Source: Pseudomonas sp. MAG733B
Lineage (GTDB): Bacteria > Pseudomonadota > Gammaproteobacteria > Pseudomonadales > Pseudomonadaceae
Reading direction: 5' to 3'
Assembly (NCBI RefSeq): GCF_036884845.1
Contig: NZ_CP145732.1
Location: forward strand, 1,922,001 to 1,986,000
DNA length: 64,000 nucleotides
Numbering within the stretch: position 1 is the stretch's first letter; each line of letters opens with the position of its first letter. Shown piece after piece: positions 63,407 to 64,000 of the stretch. Both the position numbers and the translations under genes were made by a program. Under the pieces are notes generated by a model. The model was not told the DNA's origin and did no database searches. It saw only the letters and a program-made list of their open reading frames with translations.

Positions 63407-64000
63407 TTACTCCCCTTTGCCGCTGGAAGCCTTGTCAGCTGCCTGTGCGGGGGCCGGGTTCTTTGCGGCTACGTTGGTCGCATCGCTGGCCTTGACTTCA
63501 ATGCCAGGTTTGACGAATTGCAGGCCTTCGGTAATCAGGCGATCGCCGGCTTTCAGACCGTCTTCGATCAGCCACTGGTTGCCGACGGTGCGGCTGGCCT
63601 TGAGCTGACGCAGTTCGACCTTGTTGTCCGGCCCGACGACCAGTGCGGTCGGTGTGCCTTTGAGGTCGCGCGTCACGCCTTGTTGCGGGGCCAGGATCGC
63701 CGCGCTGTTCACACCGGCCTGCAACTGGGCGTGGACGAACATGCCCGGCAGCAGCGTGTGATCAGGGTTCGGGAACACGGCGCGCAGCGTCACGGAGCCA
63801 GTAGTCTGGTCAACCGAAACTTCGGAGAACTCCAGCTTGCCGTCGAGTTTGTACTGGCTGCCGTCTTCGAGGGTCAGCTTGACGGTCGCGGCGTTGTCGC
63901 CGGCCTTTTGCAGGCGACCGGTTTCCAGGTCACGGCGCAGTTGCAGCAGCTCTACCGAGGACTGGGTCACGTCGACGTAGATCGGGTCGAGTTGCTGGAT
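63407..64000 (-). CDS. emhA: RND efflux periplasmic adaptor (MexA/TtgA/EmhA), 5' end missing
   Basis: The open frame runs to the right edge, giving the last 197 residues of a protein of about 385. QQLDPIYVDVTQSSVELLQL and LPGMFVHAQLQAGVN belong to the beta-barrel and membrane-proximal domains of the membrane fusion protein. The N-terminal lipoyl and hairpin parts lie outside. The C terminus ends in an Ala/Lys-rich tail. It is the first gene of the operon; the usual divergent TetR repressor (EmhR/TtgR) would be beyond the window. Confidence 0.93.
   Translation of the reverse strand: MQQLDPIYVDVTQSSVELLQLRRDLETGRLQKAGDNAATVKLTLEDGSQYKLDGKLEFSEVSVDQTTGSVTLRAVFPNPDHTLLPGMFVHAQLQAGVNSAAILAPQQGVTRDLKGTPTALVVGPDNKVELRQLKASRTVGNQWLIEDGLKAGDRLITEGLQFVKPGIEVKASDATNVAAKNPAPAQAADKASSGKGE

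Overview
The window looks like a chromosomal segment of a fluorescent-group Pseudomonas (P. fluorescens complex). The grounds are the gene content: a complete protocatechuate (pca) branch, a bra/liv ABC system, an emh/ttg/mex-type RND pump, an MHYT-GGDEF-EAL protein and OprD-type porins. At least twelve intergenic REP pairs of the kinds common in this group support the same reading, as does high GC content throughout except in a few islands. No rRNA, tRNA or CRISPR array was seen.

Layout. 1-4.0 kb: the N-terminal part of a penicillin-acylase-type Ntn hydrolase that runs off the left edge, an isochorismatase-fold protein, and two minus-strand pairs that each include a SEC-C zinc-motif protein. 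4.1-7.5 kb: two tandem OmpA-like lipoproteins whose Shine-Dalgarno sites lie inside matched hairpins, a DUF1145 membrane protein, a collagen-like secreted protein and a CopD-like membrane protein. 7.5-16.5 kb: dinG behind a LexA-like box, a secreted beta-agarase-type glycosidase, a serine hydrolase, a third OmpA lipoprotein with repeated WPFG motifs, pdxH, a small membrane protein and a SlyB-like lipoprotein. 16.5-17.6 kb: an AT-richer, frameshifted Rhs-core gene. 17.7-26 kb: nhaA, a cysteine-synthase-like enzyme, an FAD dehydrogenase, a lipoprotein, an IS110-family element sitting at the edge of a REP arm, and a divergent SDR/LysR pair.

26-31.2 kb holds braCDEFG, with a strong terminator between braC and the permease genes. 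31.5-42.3 kb holds a DUF2288 protein, a very large tubulin/FtsZ-superfamily protein, a 3-hydroxyisobutyrate-dehydrogenase-like enzyme, a MucR-type c-di-GMP enzyme, an MFS transporter and rapA. 42.4-45.6 kb has small proteins, including a 38-residue single-helix membrane protein behind an ANR-like box, and a Pit phosphate transporter.

46.2-58.4 kb is the aromatic-catabolism block pcaR-K-I-J-F-H-G-T-B-D-C followed by a convergent OprD-type porin. Together these genes import protocatechuate-type acids and 3-oxoadipate-type intermediates, cleave the ring and deliver acetyl-CoA plus succinyl-CoA. PcaR-like operator sequences sit in front of pcaR, pcaK, pcaI and the porin, which ties the block into one regulon. 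58.8-64 kb is the RND efflux operon emhA(partial)-emhB-emhC on the minus strand.

The least explained items are the paired leader hairpins at 4.15 and 4.94 kb, the tubulin-like protein, the ANR-linked 38-residue protein and the REP-associated IS110 element.
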